Source of the DNA: Apteryx mantelli
Taxonomy: Eukaryota > Chordata > Aves > Apterygiformes > Apterygidae
Length of the DNA: 64,000 nt
Assembly (NCBI RefSeq): GCF_036417845.1
Contig: NC_089990.1
Coordinates: 5,096,001 to 5,160,000, forward strand
Reading direction: 5' to 3'
Shown: positions 12,216 through 25,342 of the stretch, one piece after another
How positions within the stretch are numbered: the first letter of the stretch is position 1
Layout of the letters: every line of letters begins with the position of its first letter
The notes under the pieces: model-generated
What the model was told of the DNA's origin: nothing
Databases searched by the model: none
The model's input: only the letters and a program-made list of their open reading frames with translations
Position numbers and translations under genes: made by a program

Positions 12216-14059
12216 AAGGAGCCCACAGAGGGATCCCATGTGCAACCCGCTCCCCCCATCCCCGGATATCCCCCAGGATTTACTGCCCTGAGCAGCGCCC
12301 GTTCTCCTGAGCCAACGTTGCTCTCTGAGCACTGAGCCAGGTAGGAGCAGACGTCCACAGCTTTGCAAACTGCCCTCCTAAAAGAGGCCAGATCAGGGAT
12401 TCAGAGAAAAACTGCAACCTGTCCCCTAAATGGAGGGTGCTTGGGGACCGCTGCTGCTTCAGCTCCGGAGGCAGAATGACTCTGTAGGAGGTTTGGCAGC
12501 AGATGCCCCCCTGCCCAGAGAGACACCTGCATTCGTGCACACGTGGTGCCCTGCAGCGATGCCACCTGCACGTGGCACCACCGAGACATGCGAAGGCAGG
12601 CGGCAGGAGGGGGAGAGGAGCCCACGCGGGGCCATCCCCAGCCGGGCACCCCGTGCCAGGCTCCCTCCCGCCCGCCCGATCCGGAGCACTGCTCTGCCCA
12701 GCGCCGAGCATGGGGAAGGTCCGTTCCCACTACAGCGACTTGCCCGTGCTCCCCCGCAGCAGTATGTTTGCATTTCCAACTCATTATGGCAGCAGTGGTG
12801 CTTTTCTGTTAGCCCAGAACTACATTTCGCTCCTGCCTGAGGAAATGTGTAGTGAAACACTGTTTGTGTTGTCTTCAGAAATTGCAAGGGGAGATGTGTG
12901 CCAGCACCAGCACATTAAGCCAGGCAACAAGCTCTTTCCAACAGACACCTGCCTGCGCGGAGACCTGTGCTTTATGCAATGCATCAGTGTCCTGCGAGAT
13001 TATACAAAACAAGATTGCCTTTATTCCATGGCATTCAGGATACAGAGCAAAACTCACTGGAGTTAATCTACTTAAGTTACTCTGTGATATATATTCAAGG
13101 AAACAGAGTTAAATTCATAGGACTTAATCCATTTAAAATCGATTTTGCCTTGCAGCCTTTCTGAAATATCTGTGCAGGCGAGCCTGGGGGCTTCTGCATT
13201 TCTGCATTAGAAAACAGAGCAGCCGAGCCAAACCCCGCATAAGGCAGGGGCGAACCTGAGCTCGCCTGGCCGCAGAAACACACTTTGTTATTTCAGTTGG
13301 TCCCCGAGAGCCAAACTGCTGGAAGTGACCCAGCAAAGGCCACCGGGGTCCTGTCTCTTGCAATAATGGAGAGAGGATCAAAATAATGGAGGGTAATGTA
13401 GGGTGGAGAGCTACCATGCCATAAGGGTGAGCAAGCGGACAGGTCCCGAATGACTGAGCACCCACAAGCTCAACTCACCTGTGGAGGCAAAGAAACAGCA
13501 GCTTTCTGGGCATGGAAGTGGTTCCTTCTGCCTAGCTCCTTGGAGGATGGCACAGTTCGTGTTCCCTAAAGGACAGCTCTAGCTCTTGGGTGCCACCGGC
13601 AGGGCAAGACCTCTCTTTCCCCTTGGAGAACCCGTATTGAGCCTCTGTTGACCCCGGGGGACCAGAGACCTGAAAGCCTCTAGCACAGGTTTGCCCTTGG
13701 CATGGCAGTGCTGCCAGGGTGTCCTACCTGGGGCCACTTCTGAAACCCTGCAGCAGCTCCTGGGGTGCAGCACATTGCGCTGAAGCAAAACCAAGGTAAT
13801 TTCCGCCAGACATAACAGTTTTCCCATATTTCTTAATCTATGGCCATACTCCTCCACTTTCCTTTTTTTCTGTTTTTTTTTTCTTTTTTTTTGCTACGAC
13901 CCAGTTTATTTATTGCCTCTTTGATGTGCCCTTGCTCTGGGGAATCCCCCGCAGCCCGCAGCACATCAGTTTACGGGCTGCTGCAAAAGAACAGGGCAGG
14001 ACAGAGACATTTTGCCTTTTGGCTGATTTTGTTAAAACAATCTTAAACCTCGCCAGCTG

Positions 14060-14440
14060 GAGCCCTGCCTGCTGCAGGCAGCGCGCACGCAGGGCCCCAG
14101 CGCCACCGTCTGGGGACACGGCCGGAGCCGGCCGGGTGCCCGGTGCCGTCCCTGTCCCCTCCTGCCTCCCGCCGGGGCCTGGCCCCGGGTGGGCTGAGCC
14201 CCTCCGCCGCGCTTTGCGCAGCACCTTGGGTCTCGCAGGCTGCAGTATCAGCGCCCACGGGGGTGGCAACGAGGCGCGAGGCGAAAGGAGGCAGCGGGAC
14301 AAGCCGCCTGCTTGTTGGCCACGTCTCCGCTCCGCGGTGCCGCTCTGCCCGCGGCGATCCCTCGCTGCGCCGCAGAAAACGCAGCGCGCACAAGGCGTGC
14401 AGGGTGGAAGCGCCTCGGGTGGAGCGGAATGGTCACCGGT
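14060..14440. promoter_or_regulatory. Orphan CpG-dense patch
   Basis: About 380 bases dense in CpG (for example around 14098-14180 and 14325-14400), with no exon or recognisable gene attached. It could be an orphan CpG island, an unannotated noncoding-RNA promoter or simply a GC-rich stretch. Confidence 0.3.
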
Positions 14441-16019
14441 TTGAAGGAAGCTGTTAAAACAAGTGTTTTTCACAAAGAGTCTTAAGCCCTCCCAGGTGGA
14501 AAATCTTAACCCTTTCTGAGGTGTGTTCTAAAAAGCTAGAAAATGTCTCCTCTTTTTTTTTTTTTTTGATTTTCTTTTCACATCAAATGTTGTTGCATTT
14601 CCAGATCTGCTCCAGCCAGAGGGAATTACCTGCGGAAGGAAGGACACTTGTGCGGAGGAAGTCTTGCAGGAAAAGCGAGCCGTTCTGCAGTACGGACCTC
14701 TCAACATGATTCTCGCTCCAATAAATATTCTGAGAGCAATTTATCGGATAACTTTAGCAAAATGCTGTGGATGTGAGTACTTTATATCTGCTTATAATAG
14801 ACTCCCCTTGTTATTTATTGTCCCTTTCAGGTTTAGCTGAGGAAGGAAATGGGAAATGTTTCTCTCGAGCACGCCACCGACGTGGCTAAGATGCTAAGGA
14901 GGAAAGGACAGACAGGCCGTGCGAGGGCAGTACTGTCCCCCTGAGCCTCCTGCAGGGTTTTGCTTTGCTCCGCGATGCAGAAAAGGCCCCGGGGAAGGAA
15001 AACCACTGCAAGGTTAACGGTCCTGCAGCATGCAAGGTGCAAACCGAGCCGGAGCGCACCGTGGGGAGCACCTCTGCCGCTGCCTCCCACCGTGCCGACC
15101 CCTGCCCAGCTCCGAGCTGCAGCGCCACAGGTGGGTGCAGGCTCCCAATGGCGAGAAATGTCCGAGGTGGCCCCAAACACCAGCCCCGACCCGTCCCTCA
15201 CCCCTCTCGACACGCAGCCAGCAGGGCCAAGCGAGCTGAAGAGGGCATTTCCCTCCGGGACTAAACACGGGCGCCGACTAAACGCAGCACAGCAGGGCTC
15301 TTCCCGGTGTCAGCAAGGGGACAGGAAGGTTTGGAGGAGGCTCTTCCTCAGCCTCTGCTCCTCTTGCAGAGCCGGCATGATGGAGGGCTGCTGTTTCATG
15401 CCCGCAGCTTCAGGAGTTTGCATTTGGCCCCGAACGCTCACCTGGAAGCAGGCATTGCTCTGGGCAGAGAGCACGGCACAGCACAGTCACAACCCGATGT
15501 TCCTGCAGCATTGCTTTTCCCGTGTGCGATGAGCATTTGCTGAAGCTGTGACCCTGCAATGCAATATAGCGGTTGGCGGGGTGGTGGCCACTGTGGCTGT
15601 GAGCTCCTAAATCACTTAGAGCAAGAAATATAAGGGTAATTGCATAGCTTTAGCATACACCGCACTTTTCTGTGAGCAGTAGCAAGGCCATTTCCACCAA
15701 ACTGAGCACCGTGGGATGTCCAGGACCAGCACAGGTCACCATGTCCACGTGAGCCAGGCGTTCTCCCTAGGCTGCACGCACACGGCCCCGCACTTGGGGC
15801 CGCAGCAGGAGCTGCGCCGTTCCAGCAGACAGCTGGAGCTAAAATAAGTTACATCTCCCTCGTTGTTTCTTAGCTTCAGCTTTTAAAAGCTCAAACTGTT
15901 TGTGTTTTTCCTGGTGTTAGTCATGCACACAAATCGGGAGCCTAACCTGTAATTCTGGCTTTGCTGCTGTTAGAAAACATTCACACTGTGCTCTTCTAAA
16001 CCAGGTTGGGAGCAGAAAC

Positions 16020-16265
16020 CTTTCAATTTCATCCCAGTAGAGGACTTTAATCTAGGACTCTGACATTTCAATTACTTAGTAATGCATATTTAACATTTAG
16101 CTCTACATGGCTAAAATTAAACCAAGAGGAAGAAAAATATTGTATATAAGCAACTATAAGAATTTTATTTAAAGCCAATAAAAGCCATAAATTTAGAACA
16201 AAGATCTAAACAAAGACCTTAACGTAACCTCTTTTGCCTATTAGGCTGCATGATTTAAGGAGCTC
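16020..16265. promoter_or_regulatory. Strong AT-rich island in GC-rich DNA
   Basis: About 240 bases of strongly AT-rich sequence with many ATTTA, TAAT and AATAAA cores, such as ATTACTTAGTAATGCATATTTAAC. No open frame is present. The sharp contrast with its flanks resembles a conserved noncoding element more than random drift. Confidence 0.25.
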
Positions 16266-17559
16266 TGCTCAAAATGAAATGGCTGAGATTGCCATTTCTC
16301 CCCGTTTTGGAATTTTTGGCTGATGAAGGAGAGAAAAGTCTGAAATCTTGAAAATTTCCCCTGGATAGCAAAACCATTTCTCCGTGACGCCGGTCACAGT
16401 CAGGAACACACAGATGTTCCCCCTCTCCAGGGGTTTGCTCCAGCCGTGCAGGAAACCACTCCGGCATGTTCTCATTGCTGCAGGGAGCCAGGTGTGCGGC
16501 TTTTCAATCCCGCAGTCCATAAAATAGTGGTATAAGCAGCACACGAGCACTTCTGCCTCCCATGTGGAATATATAGGCTCCTTGTGGCCTTCCTCAGCCT
16601 CGTCTCCTGGTGTCTCTGGCTTTGCAATCAGGCTGCGAGTTCCCTGGGGCAGGTTATTTCTCCCCGTGCCGTGTTTGTGTGGATGTGAGCCCGGCGCCGA
16701 GGCTCATCGACAGCTTGGCATTGACCTGCCACAGTATGTGACGTGCTCGACAGTTCGGCTTTCTCACATAACTGCACCATTAAGGAGTAACTTCAGTTTT
16801 ATATTCTTTAACATTGCTGCTTTCCGCATCCCCGTAGATCGTTCTTTATTGCCCACTGCCAAAGAGATTTTTACTCCCCTATAAAGTAAGCACAATAAAT
16901 CTGTTTCTTTTCAGCATAATCCCAAAATGTCCCAGAGCAGCTTCAGCTCGCCCAGGCGCATCGCACGGCTCCGAGTGGCGCATGGATAACCAGGCTTTCC
17001 GAGTCAACCCTTTCCTCTGTGCGAAAGCTATTGCTGGGCATTATTTGGTTTGCTTTCCGTGGTGGTCGGCACTGGGGATCTCCAGCCTCAGCCCCCCCGA
17101 GCAGAGCAGGGGCAAGGCAAGACGCCATCCCGGCCCCACAGAGCCCATGGGCTGGCGGGGAGGGCGAGCACGATGGACGCGTTGGGAGACAGGGAAAGAA
17201 AGGGAGAAATCCTGCTGGGCTGCAGCCTCCTGGGAGCACCCCGCGGAGGCGGCAGCCGGGGGGGAGAGGAACTTCCTGCTCCGGGCTCGCGCACTCACAC
17301 TGGCTCACCACGTGTAGGACACAGCTGGATTTCTGCACTTCCTAAGTATTTCTGGGATTCTTGTTATTTTTTAATCACAATGAAGTTGCAGGAAATGATG
17401 CAAGGTGAGAATGGACGAGCAGGTGTCAGCAAAGCAGCCGCTTCGTCCTCGCCTGGGGCGCCGCAGGACCTGGCCCCGTCGGATAAGCGGCAGCAATGCG
17501 AGCGCTGGATTCCTGGAGCTGCTTTTACAAATGTCCACTGACGTCTCCATTAGCTTCCA

Positions 17560-17720
17560 CAGCAAATATCAACACCCGTAGAAGAAGAGAGATTTATTTC
17601 CATTAATAATGCATTTGCTGCTAGCAGTGAAGGATAAGTCAAATATCGTTGGCCTTGTCTAAGAAAAAATATACAGGCCACATAGTGCCCTTTTAAAGCT
17701 CAGCGATGGTGGTGCTAAAC
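17560..17720. promoter_or_regulatory. AT-rich island, possible conserved noncoding element
   Basis: Contains TTTATTTCCATTAATAATGC and nearby ATATCGTTGGCC with no reading frame. It is another short AT-rich block in this regulatory-looking desert. Confidence 0.18.
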
Positions 17721-19854
17721 TCGCTGCTGGTGAGACGGGTGGGTTGGTCTTGTGGCTGTCCAAGCACGCGGCGAGGCAAAATGCAGTCCTCTAAGGGGCA
17801 GGGATCTTTCTTTACAGGGAAAGTAAGTACTGACTCTCATTAAATACAATACCATATATTAATCTGCTACTCCTTTACCCAATGCTTGTGCTATTAACAG
17901 CAGATGTTGACCCAAAGGTGGGAATGGCCTTTTCCAATATTCTACCATTAATCCTTATCAGCCTTGTGGTCATGTTCAGAGATCTCCCTCAGCTACGTTT
18001 TCTGGACACTATTAAGTGAACAAATTGCTTCTGCTGGCTGCAATTAAAGAAATATATCCAGCCCGAAGGGGACACAAATGGAACTGCACCCCAGAAATTT
18101 ACTGTACCATGCGTGATCCTTCAAATGAAGTGCAATGGCAAAAAAAAATTACATTCCCTGCCGGAAAGCAAAAATCAGAAAAGATAACAGGAGATCAAAT
18201 ACCGACTAGATGTATCAGATGGGGAGCTAACAAATTATGATATTTATTGATGTACCCTTGAAAAATACAGTCTGTCTCTACTGTGTAGTCCTATATTGTG
18301 TCCATCACTGCACTAGGAGCTCATACGCTGTGTTAGATAGAATCTCTTTTAGGGCACAGCAGTGTGGTTGCAGGCTCTCACATTTGGTTTTTGATGATCA
18401 CCCATCATGGAGAGTCCTGGTCCACAAATTTCTAGGGCTGCAGCTTGCTTTGCTTTCTCTGTTCAGTCTTTATCGTGGAGTAAAGACGAAAGGGGCGAGC
18501 CGGGCACGTGGCGCAGAAGGGGGTGACAGCGCTGGGGACAACCCTGTGACTCCGCTTCTGCAGCCAAGGCAGAGCTGTGGCACCCAGGAAAGTAGGTAGC
18601 AGGACCAGGACCCATGAGGCAGCTCGGTTATTTCCAACGGGCTGCAAAGAAAAGAAAAACCTCGCCTTCCAGGCGCTCGCCGGAGGCTGGCAGTCCACGC
18701 GCTAGCAAGGATTTGAGTGGTTTTCCCCTGATTTTCCTCTGGCTCATTTGTCCCTAGCACCCCTGCTTCCCACTGCTGCTGTTGCAGCCTGACTTGCTCC
18801 TTTCTCTGCTGCCCTTCCTGGACACGTCTTCGCTACCGCACGCTTTTCTCTGCCTTCTCTCCTCTTTGCCCACACCACCACTTCCGTCGGAGGGTGCAGC
18901 TCATCGCCAGAAGCAGGGCAGGTGATTCGGGAGCGGTTTTTTGGTACATTCTTTCCAAAGGCCATAAAAGCTCAAAAGGCCCGTTTCGCCCGGATTGCTG
19001 TCCCACATCTGGCCAGCCAGGCTTGCAAATATTCACTGGTTTGGGGCTCTGGAGAGAGCAGAAATAGATGGTTTAATTTCTTCTGGGACCCAGAATCCGT
19101 CAAGAGAAAAAGAAGCAGAACAAGACCCTAGGAGTAAATAGTAATTATCATCAAAAGCACAGATATATATATAAACTGGGGTTAAACTAATACTAAGGTT
19201 GAGGCAGAAAACCATGAAACCAGGAGAATTCAAAGCGAGGGCTGCCATGGCAACCCCGACACACGGCAGCGTGGTTAAGCATTGCAGCGTTTCTCCAGGA
19301 CCTCCCGGCAAATGCCGACATTTTGCTCAGCTTTTTATGGAGGTTTTACAGACAGGTCACGGAGCTGCTGGAGAGAGCGGCTGGTGCTTTTGTGGAAAAG
19401 GATGCAAATTTTGAAGAAAGCCCTGGAAACCCAAGCTCGGGGGGTGCAAACACATGCACCGAGCTAAGCCAGGGCTCATGAGTGAGGGAGCACATGAACT
19501 CTTGCACCCACAACCCTGCGGGACCTCAGGGCTATGCAGCTTCAGGTCGTCTCTTGGCCTGGTGGATGTCTCTGTGACAAAAACTGCTGTATTTTTCTCC
19601 AATGAAAATTCTATATTCTTTTCTTTGCATGATTTTGAGTCACTTTTGCAATTGTTCTGTGGAGGAATGGAGTCATAACACAGACTTACAGCCAGTAAAA
19701 GTCTCAATAAAAAACAGCATTTGACCTGCAAATTGCAACCCAAGAAAATCCGGGCTCTTCCCACGCCACCTCGGGGAGGCATTGCCCAGGCAAGCGGCTA
19801 CCGGCTGCTACAGGCAGGTGTGATGAGCAGCAGACAGAAGAACTTTTCCTAGTA

Positions 19855-20075
19855 CCAACTGGCTTCATGCTAATGGTATATATAAAGCTATAGCTTTCGG
19901 ATACTATAATACTTTGTGGTCTTATTATATCTTTAGCAATCTAACTGATTTTTGTGAGCTTTTTTAGAGCGCAGCCATTTTGGCTTGAATCTGGATCCAA
20001 CAGAGAAAACATGTACAAACTAATTAGTTCACTTTAATACTGTTATCTTTTCTGTTTCTATTCTTTCATTCAAAC
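19855..20075. promoter_or_regulatory. AT-rich island, possible conserved noncoding element
   Basis: Contains TGCTAATGGTATATATAAAG, repeated ATACTATAATACTTTG-like cores, and AAACTAATTAGTTCACTTTAA around 20018. No coding potential is visible. It is another candidate enhancer in the upstream desert. Confidence 0.22.
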
Positions 20076-22599
20076 ACAAGAGTGTTCTGTAAAACCATGT
20101 TAGTAAAAGCTACTTGTTTTCTTTTTGATTCATTCGACGCTTACATTTACTTTTTTAATCTTCGCAAGGAGCTAGTTATCTTTTCAAAGCTGACAAAATT
20201 CAGTTCAAAGAAAGCTGCTCACAATTCTTCCTTACGAGACGAGCAAGCTAACCTACTTTTAGCGCAAATGGCTTTCGTCGTGACTTTCAGAGAGCCGCAA
20301 CGAGGAACAAAAGTAAATCTCCGGGGAAAGCGTAACTCATGGCTCCGCTGTACAGCGAGGTGCCAGCTCTGATTCACAAACTAGCAGTACGCTGCTAGAC
20401 ATTTAAAGATGAAGCATACAGAAAACAAAAACGTAACGATTGTGGGTGAGTACGCACGCATCCACTAAGCATCTTCAGACAAAAATAAAACACGGAAATT
20501 CAGCGGACGGAGCATTTGCATTGGCAAAGGCTCAGGCGCGACTCATCTGCACGTGCAGAAATTGCCAGTAAGCCAGAAAGAAGGAATAAAGAACAAGTCT
20601 GGGTAACTAAATCAGTGTATTTGGGAGTGCAGAGGATGTAGTGCAAGTCAGAGCAGCTGGAAGAGTCTTCGAATACAAGCCCACGAGCAGCCTGAGCCTT
20701 GGGAGGGCCCCAGAGAGGCAGACAGGGCTTTCGCAACCCTTTCCTATTCCAGTCGGCAGAGTTTGCGCCTCACCTTCAATTTAATAGCTGCACTACCTCC
20801 TACTTCGATTTTTTGGATAGCTCCCCATAAAAATAATACAAATTAATAGTAACTCTTCCACCAAACCAGACGGATGCTCCAGTTCTGGAAGCAGGGAACC
20901 CTCCCCAGATATCTCAGGCTTTGCTCAGCCCATCCTGGCCTCTCCGCGGGAGGGATGGGCAGTCACCACTCGGCTCCAGAGCGCCACTTCCCAGCCCTGG
21001 TGCAATGGGAGGCAGGTCTGGGCTGGACTCACCTGCTTGCAAGAGCATCGTCCTCCATGGGGGGCTGACCCACCTCCCAGCCGCCTTGTCCCAGGGTTGG
21101 GCTGGCTGTGGCAAAGAAAATCCAGGCCAATGACTTCATAAGAAATGTCCCGCTGAGTCGGTCCGAGGGTGGGAGGCGCAGCCCTGTCGGGAAGGGTCTG
21201 TGGGACCCACAGCATGCTCTGGCCACCCGCTCCTCTCCACGCGGCTGGAGGACTGTGGTGGGGTGGCCGCAGGACTATGAGCTGCCTCCCAGGAAAGGCT
21301 GCCCATTCCTCCGGAGGGATGGCTCAGGTTGTGTCCTGCTGGGACATGACCCCTCCGCTCAGGAGTGAAGGAAGATTTGCTGTTCCTGGAGACCTGTGGC
21401 TTCATCCGGGCTGCAACATCTGGGCTGCAACAGCTGGGCTGCAAGCAGGAGGGAGGTAGCACCGAAGAGGCTGCGTCGGGGTTACAGACTGCAGGACGCT
21501 GCTTGACCGCAGCCTGCCTTGTTCACGTGGTTCATCTACAGCCTGAGCCTTCACCCACCAACTTTGCAAAGTCTCCGTATGCCGGAATACCTTTTCCTCT
21601 TAATTACGGCAGGAAAAGCCAGCATTGTCCATTCTGGGGAGCCTTGCTCCTAAGGAATGTGTGCACCTCCCAGATGCACGAGTGATTTTCTCTCCTGTAA
21701 TGCGACTGGTGCGGAGCCCTTTCCACATCCCCAGCAAGGAACCGGGCTCCTTACAGCACCACGCGATCTCTGCCGGCCTCCTACCTTGCACGAATGCAAA
21801 CCTGCCTCATCGCTGCCGGGGTAAACAGCCGGGCGTGAGGGTCCTGCAGCGCGGCTTGCCCATTAGCAGCAAATGCCATCGTTCCCGTGTTTCCACCTGC
21901 TGCACGCAGGAGCAGCCACAGCCGACATTGCCCCATCCCTGCCAGGCTTCACCCTTCGGGGAAAACATTTTGTCTGATATATTTTTGTTAGTGTGTTTCC
22001 AGTGATCTGACTTGCTGTTTTGGAGGGGTTCGCCACTGTTGTCTGGATATTCACTTGTTCGGAGAGGGCTGTTTGGGAGCCCTCGGGCGCCTTCCCTAGA
22101 GCAGGTTTCCCTCTCCCTGTACCCGGAGGCAGGCATTGAACCACATTCCTTCGCTTGTCCCCGTGTTTGCATTTCTCAGCGTGCTCCTTCATCCCTTTGC
22201 ATGAGGATTTGACTCCCCCCAGGAGCGTTTGGGCTCCCTGCTCAGTGGGATCCTCCTCCCTGCTCCAGTTTCCCCTCTGCCCTTTCATTGCTGATACCCT
22301 CCCCAAAACGCCCCCCTCCCCTCGCCCCTCATGCCTCCCCTGCACTATTTGGGGGGGTGGGAATTTCTGGAGGCTGAGACAGCCTGCATTATCTGCATAC
22401 GGGTGGTGAGACAGCACCAGCGAGCCGCACATCTCTGGGCCTCCACCTGGGACCTAGGCAGGGGGAAAAAAAACCACGGGAAGGCAGGAGGAGACACAAT
22501 TGATGGAAATCAGAGCAAAGCACACAAGCGATGCCGGATCCAGGCTCTGGCCGACTGCCCGAGCTGCACAGCAGCGCTTGGACAGTCGTGGCCGGGCCA

Positions 22600-22960
22600 T
22601 GGTCCCCCGCGGTCTGCTCAGCCCCTGCGGCACGCTGCATCCCGCCGGGCGCACCGGGATGCTTGCTAGCACGTGGCGCGCATGTGCATGCACCCACCGG
22701 GGCAGGAGGTGTGAGGGCAGGAGGTGACCATTGCCACAAAGCCACCCGCCCGTGCAAATCAGCCCCAGCCCGGCCTCGGATGATCCCTCTTTGCGGCGGT
22801 GGCAGCAGTGGCGCAGGGGCCCGGCGTCTGCCGCGTGACGGCTGCGGCGGCGGGCGCCGCGGGGAGCAGCCCGAGCGGGTGGTGGTGAGTCAGCCGCGGG
22901 GAGCAGCGCTGGGAAGGAGAGCCGCTCGCACAGCGAGAACCAGAAATCATGATTTACATC
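22600..22960. promoter_or_regulatory. Orphan CpG-dense patch with Maf/AP-1 half site
   Basis: A CpG-dense stretch with GCGGCGGGCGCCGCGGGGAG around 22845-22865 and TGAGTCAGC at 22886-22894, which fits an AP-1/Maf recognition element. No gene is attached. An unrecognised promoter cannot be excluded. Confidence 0.28.
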
Positions 22961-24239
22961 GATGGGCTGTCAAACGAGCTGGCAAGGATAGAGCCGTCTG
23001 CGTGCGTGCGCACGGCATGCAGCTTTTCCTGTTTTCCTGCTCCTCTTAGACCCGTGCAGCCTTGGTGCTCAGGACTTTAAATCAGAGGGAATCACCTGCT
23101 TTTATCTGACCACTGACACCATTTCCGAGCCACATCGCAGCCCCACATAGTCGTCACCTCTGGTCACCTTGTCCCTCCTGCTCTCACCGAACTCCATATC
23201 CCAGGGGAGCATGGTCACGCAGATAAGCACCTTCAAGCCCCAGAAGGAGATGCAGGAGACCTCGGTGCAACTCTTGGTTCAGCCACAGGTTTTGTGTTTG
23301 ACCTGGACCCTCCTCTCCCCAGGGGTAAAGCGGGACCAGCAGTTTGTCCAGTGTGCATCTCCCTGCTCATGCTGCAGGTGCCGGCTGCAGGAGCACGCAG
23401 GAGACCCACCACCGGCTACACCGCAGCAGGGAACCAGGTCCAGCTTCTCTCTAGATATACTTCTCATCCTTATTTTTTTAATGCACGGATAAAAAATAAT
23501 TTTGCTTTAAGAGCTTATGCCCCTAGGTGACCAGATGGATCAGGAGACGGGTAATATTTTGCAAAGGCCATAAATCTGCCCTATATCTGTCCACTGTGGG
23601 TATTTTCAGATGCTGATGCGGCCTCACAGTGGTAGCAAGACGTATCTGCCAACCTCAGCACCACGAGCAAATGAGCTAGGAGACAACGGAGCAGCGCTCC
23701 CACGCTTCCCGGGCCTCTCCATTAGGAAAGCAGCAGCGCTCACTTAAGCGGATACAACCATGTATGCAGGAAGTCAGCTCGGTAGTGGAAAAAGAAGGGA
23801 GAGCGTCCACACGTGTTAGCAAATACCCCTGGTGACTTCAACAGCACGGTCCTACTGACACCGCGGGGTGCTCAGGGCCAGCTGACACGTGAGCTCTGAT
23901 ACACAGGAGCCCTCGGGGGAAGTTTGCATCCAGGCCAGGGAGGAGGAAAATTGTCATCCTCTGGTCAGGAGCAGAGCACGTACCGCAGGGCTCCAGCGAC
24001 CAGGCAGGCGGCTCAGTCGGGAAGCACCGGGGACACGTGGCGAGCAGCCTGTGCTCAGCTGGCCGTGAAGTTCACGGGCTATCTGCTGGGCAGCTCCGAA
24101 GGAATCAAAAAGCGGTTCAAGCCCTGAAAATGGGCTGAATTTGTAAATTATTTTATACTAAAAAATACATGGTCCACTATGTCAACGATCCTGCTGTTTC
24201 TAAGGATTTTTATCTGTTTATCTCCCCTTCTTGTTTGAG

Positions 24240-24660
24240 GGCTCTTCTCCCCCCGAGAGCGCGTGTCCTCGCCGCCCCCGCCACGCTCGGCCCCGTCCGC
24301 AAGCCGGGAACGGTCTGCACCGACCCGGGGGAGAAAACGCCTGGGTCCTTTGTAATTACTAATTACATCCCTTATCGTGTATCTCTGGGAACTTTGTCCC
24401 TGTTACACCCACTTGTCCTGTCCCTGATCTCTGCCAACAGCGCAGACAACCAGATTCGGCCCTCGCAGCGCGTGGCAAAGTCCTGCGGAATGGCACCTGC
24501 CCGCCCGCCAAAACGCCTCCCTGTCTGCACGCCGTCCGGGCGAGCGGCTCTCCCGACGCTTCACAGCACGAGACTCTTCCCGCGCGGCCGACGTGATGCT
24601 CGGCTCCGCAGCCAAAGGCAGGCGGTGCCGTGCCGTGGTGGGGCCGCAGTTATCACCCTC
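24240..24660. promoter_or_regulatory. Orphan CpG-dense patch
   Basis: Another CpG-rich block without a recognisable exon. It reads open on the + strand for about 166 codons, but the translation shows no family features. Confidence 0.22.
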
Positions 24661-25279
24661 CCGGTCTAAGGGGCTAACGGCTGCTCTGATGCAAAAGGCA
24701 GGTGTTTCCAGGCTGCGGAGGTCGGGACCGCTGTCGTTAAGCTCAGTGCTGATCGTCGTGTAGACCTGACCAAATCTCAGAATTGCACTTTCATTTTAAT
24801 CTTCCTTAATTCTGCAACTACAGAATTTCCTCTGGGCAACAAATCGTGAAGTCAGGCAGCTGCCGTCAGTCGCTGACAAACTACCAGACAATTCGAGCAG
24901 CTCGCAGGAGCTCTCTTTTCCCCCCCAGCTTCTCGAGCTGTCTGCCTGCCCAGCTAAGGTTACATCACTGTTGTCTTTAATAATTTAGAGACCATCCTAC
25001 TTACGCTAATGCAATCAGCGTGTTTGGCTGTCAGTTAGAGCAGGAACATTGAACAATGAATCACACGTCAGTAATTTTCTGTACTAGTTCTTTGCCCAAA
25101 TCCTTCACCGTAAAAGCGCAAGGTGTAAGCTGGGCCTGGGCCTCTTTATTTTTAAGAGGAACCAGAAGAATTGCTCATGCATTTCCAGCTTGTCTCCTTT
25201 TTGTCTCCCCAGTGCTTCTGCTGGCTTGGTGGATAAGCTTTGTGATTTTTTAGGGAAATAAAGGGATGTGGCTGCACGC

Positions 25280-25342
25280 TGCACACACATGCGTGTGTGT
25301 GTGTGTGTGCTCGCACACGTGCACACGCCTGCACACACATGT
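25280..25342. repeat. Alternating CA/TG tract (Z-DNA type)
   Basis: A CA-rich segment runs directly into an uninterrupted TG run of about 18 bases, then back to CA-rich sequence (GCACACGTGCACACGCCTGC). This purine-pyrimidine alternation favours Z-DNA. The CA and TG arms are complementary, so a cruciform or hairpin is also possible. It contains a perfect CACGTG E-box near 25316. Confidence 0.75.

Noticed and set aside
13910-14473. 187-codon - strand frame
   Set aside because: It coincides with the CpG-dense patch and reads open in several frames at once. No splice context or protein resemblance.
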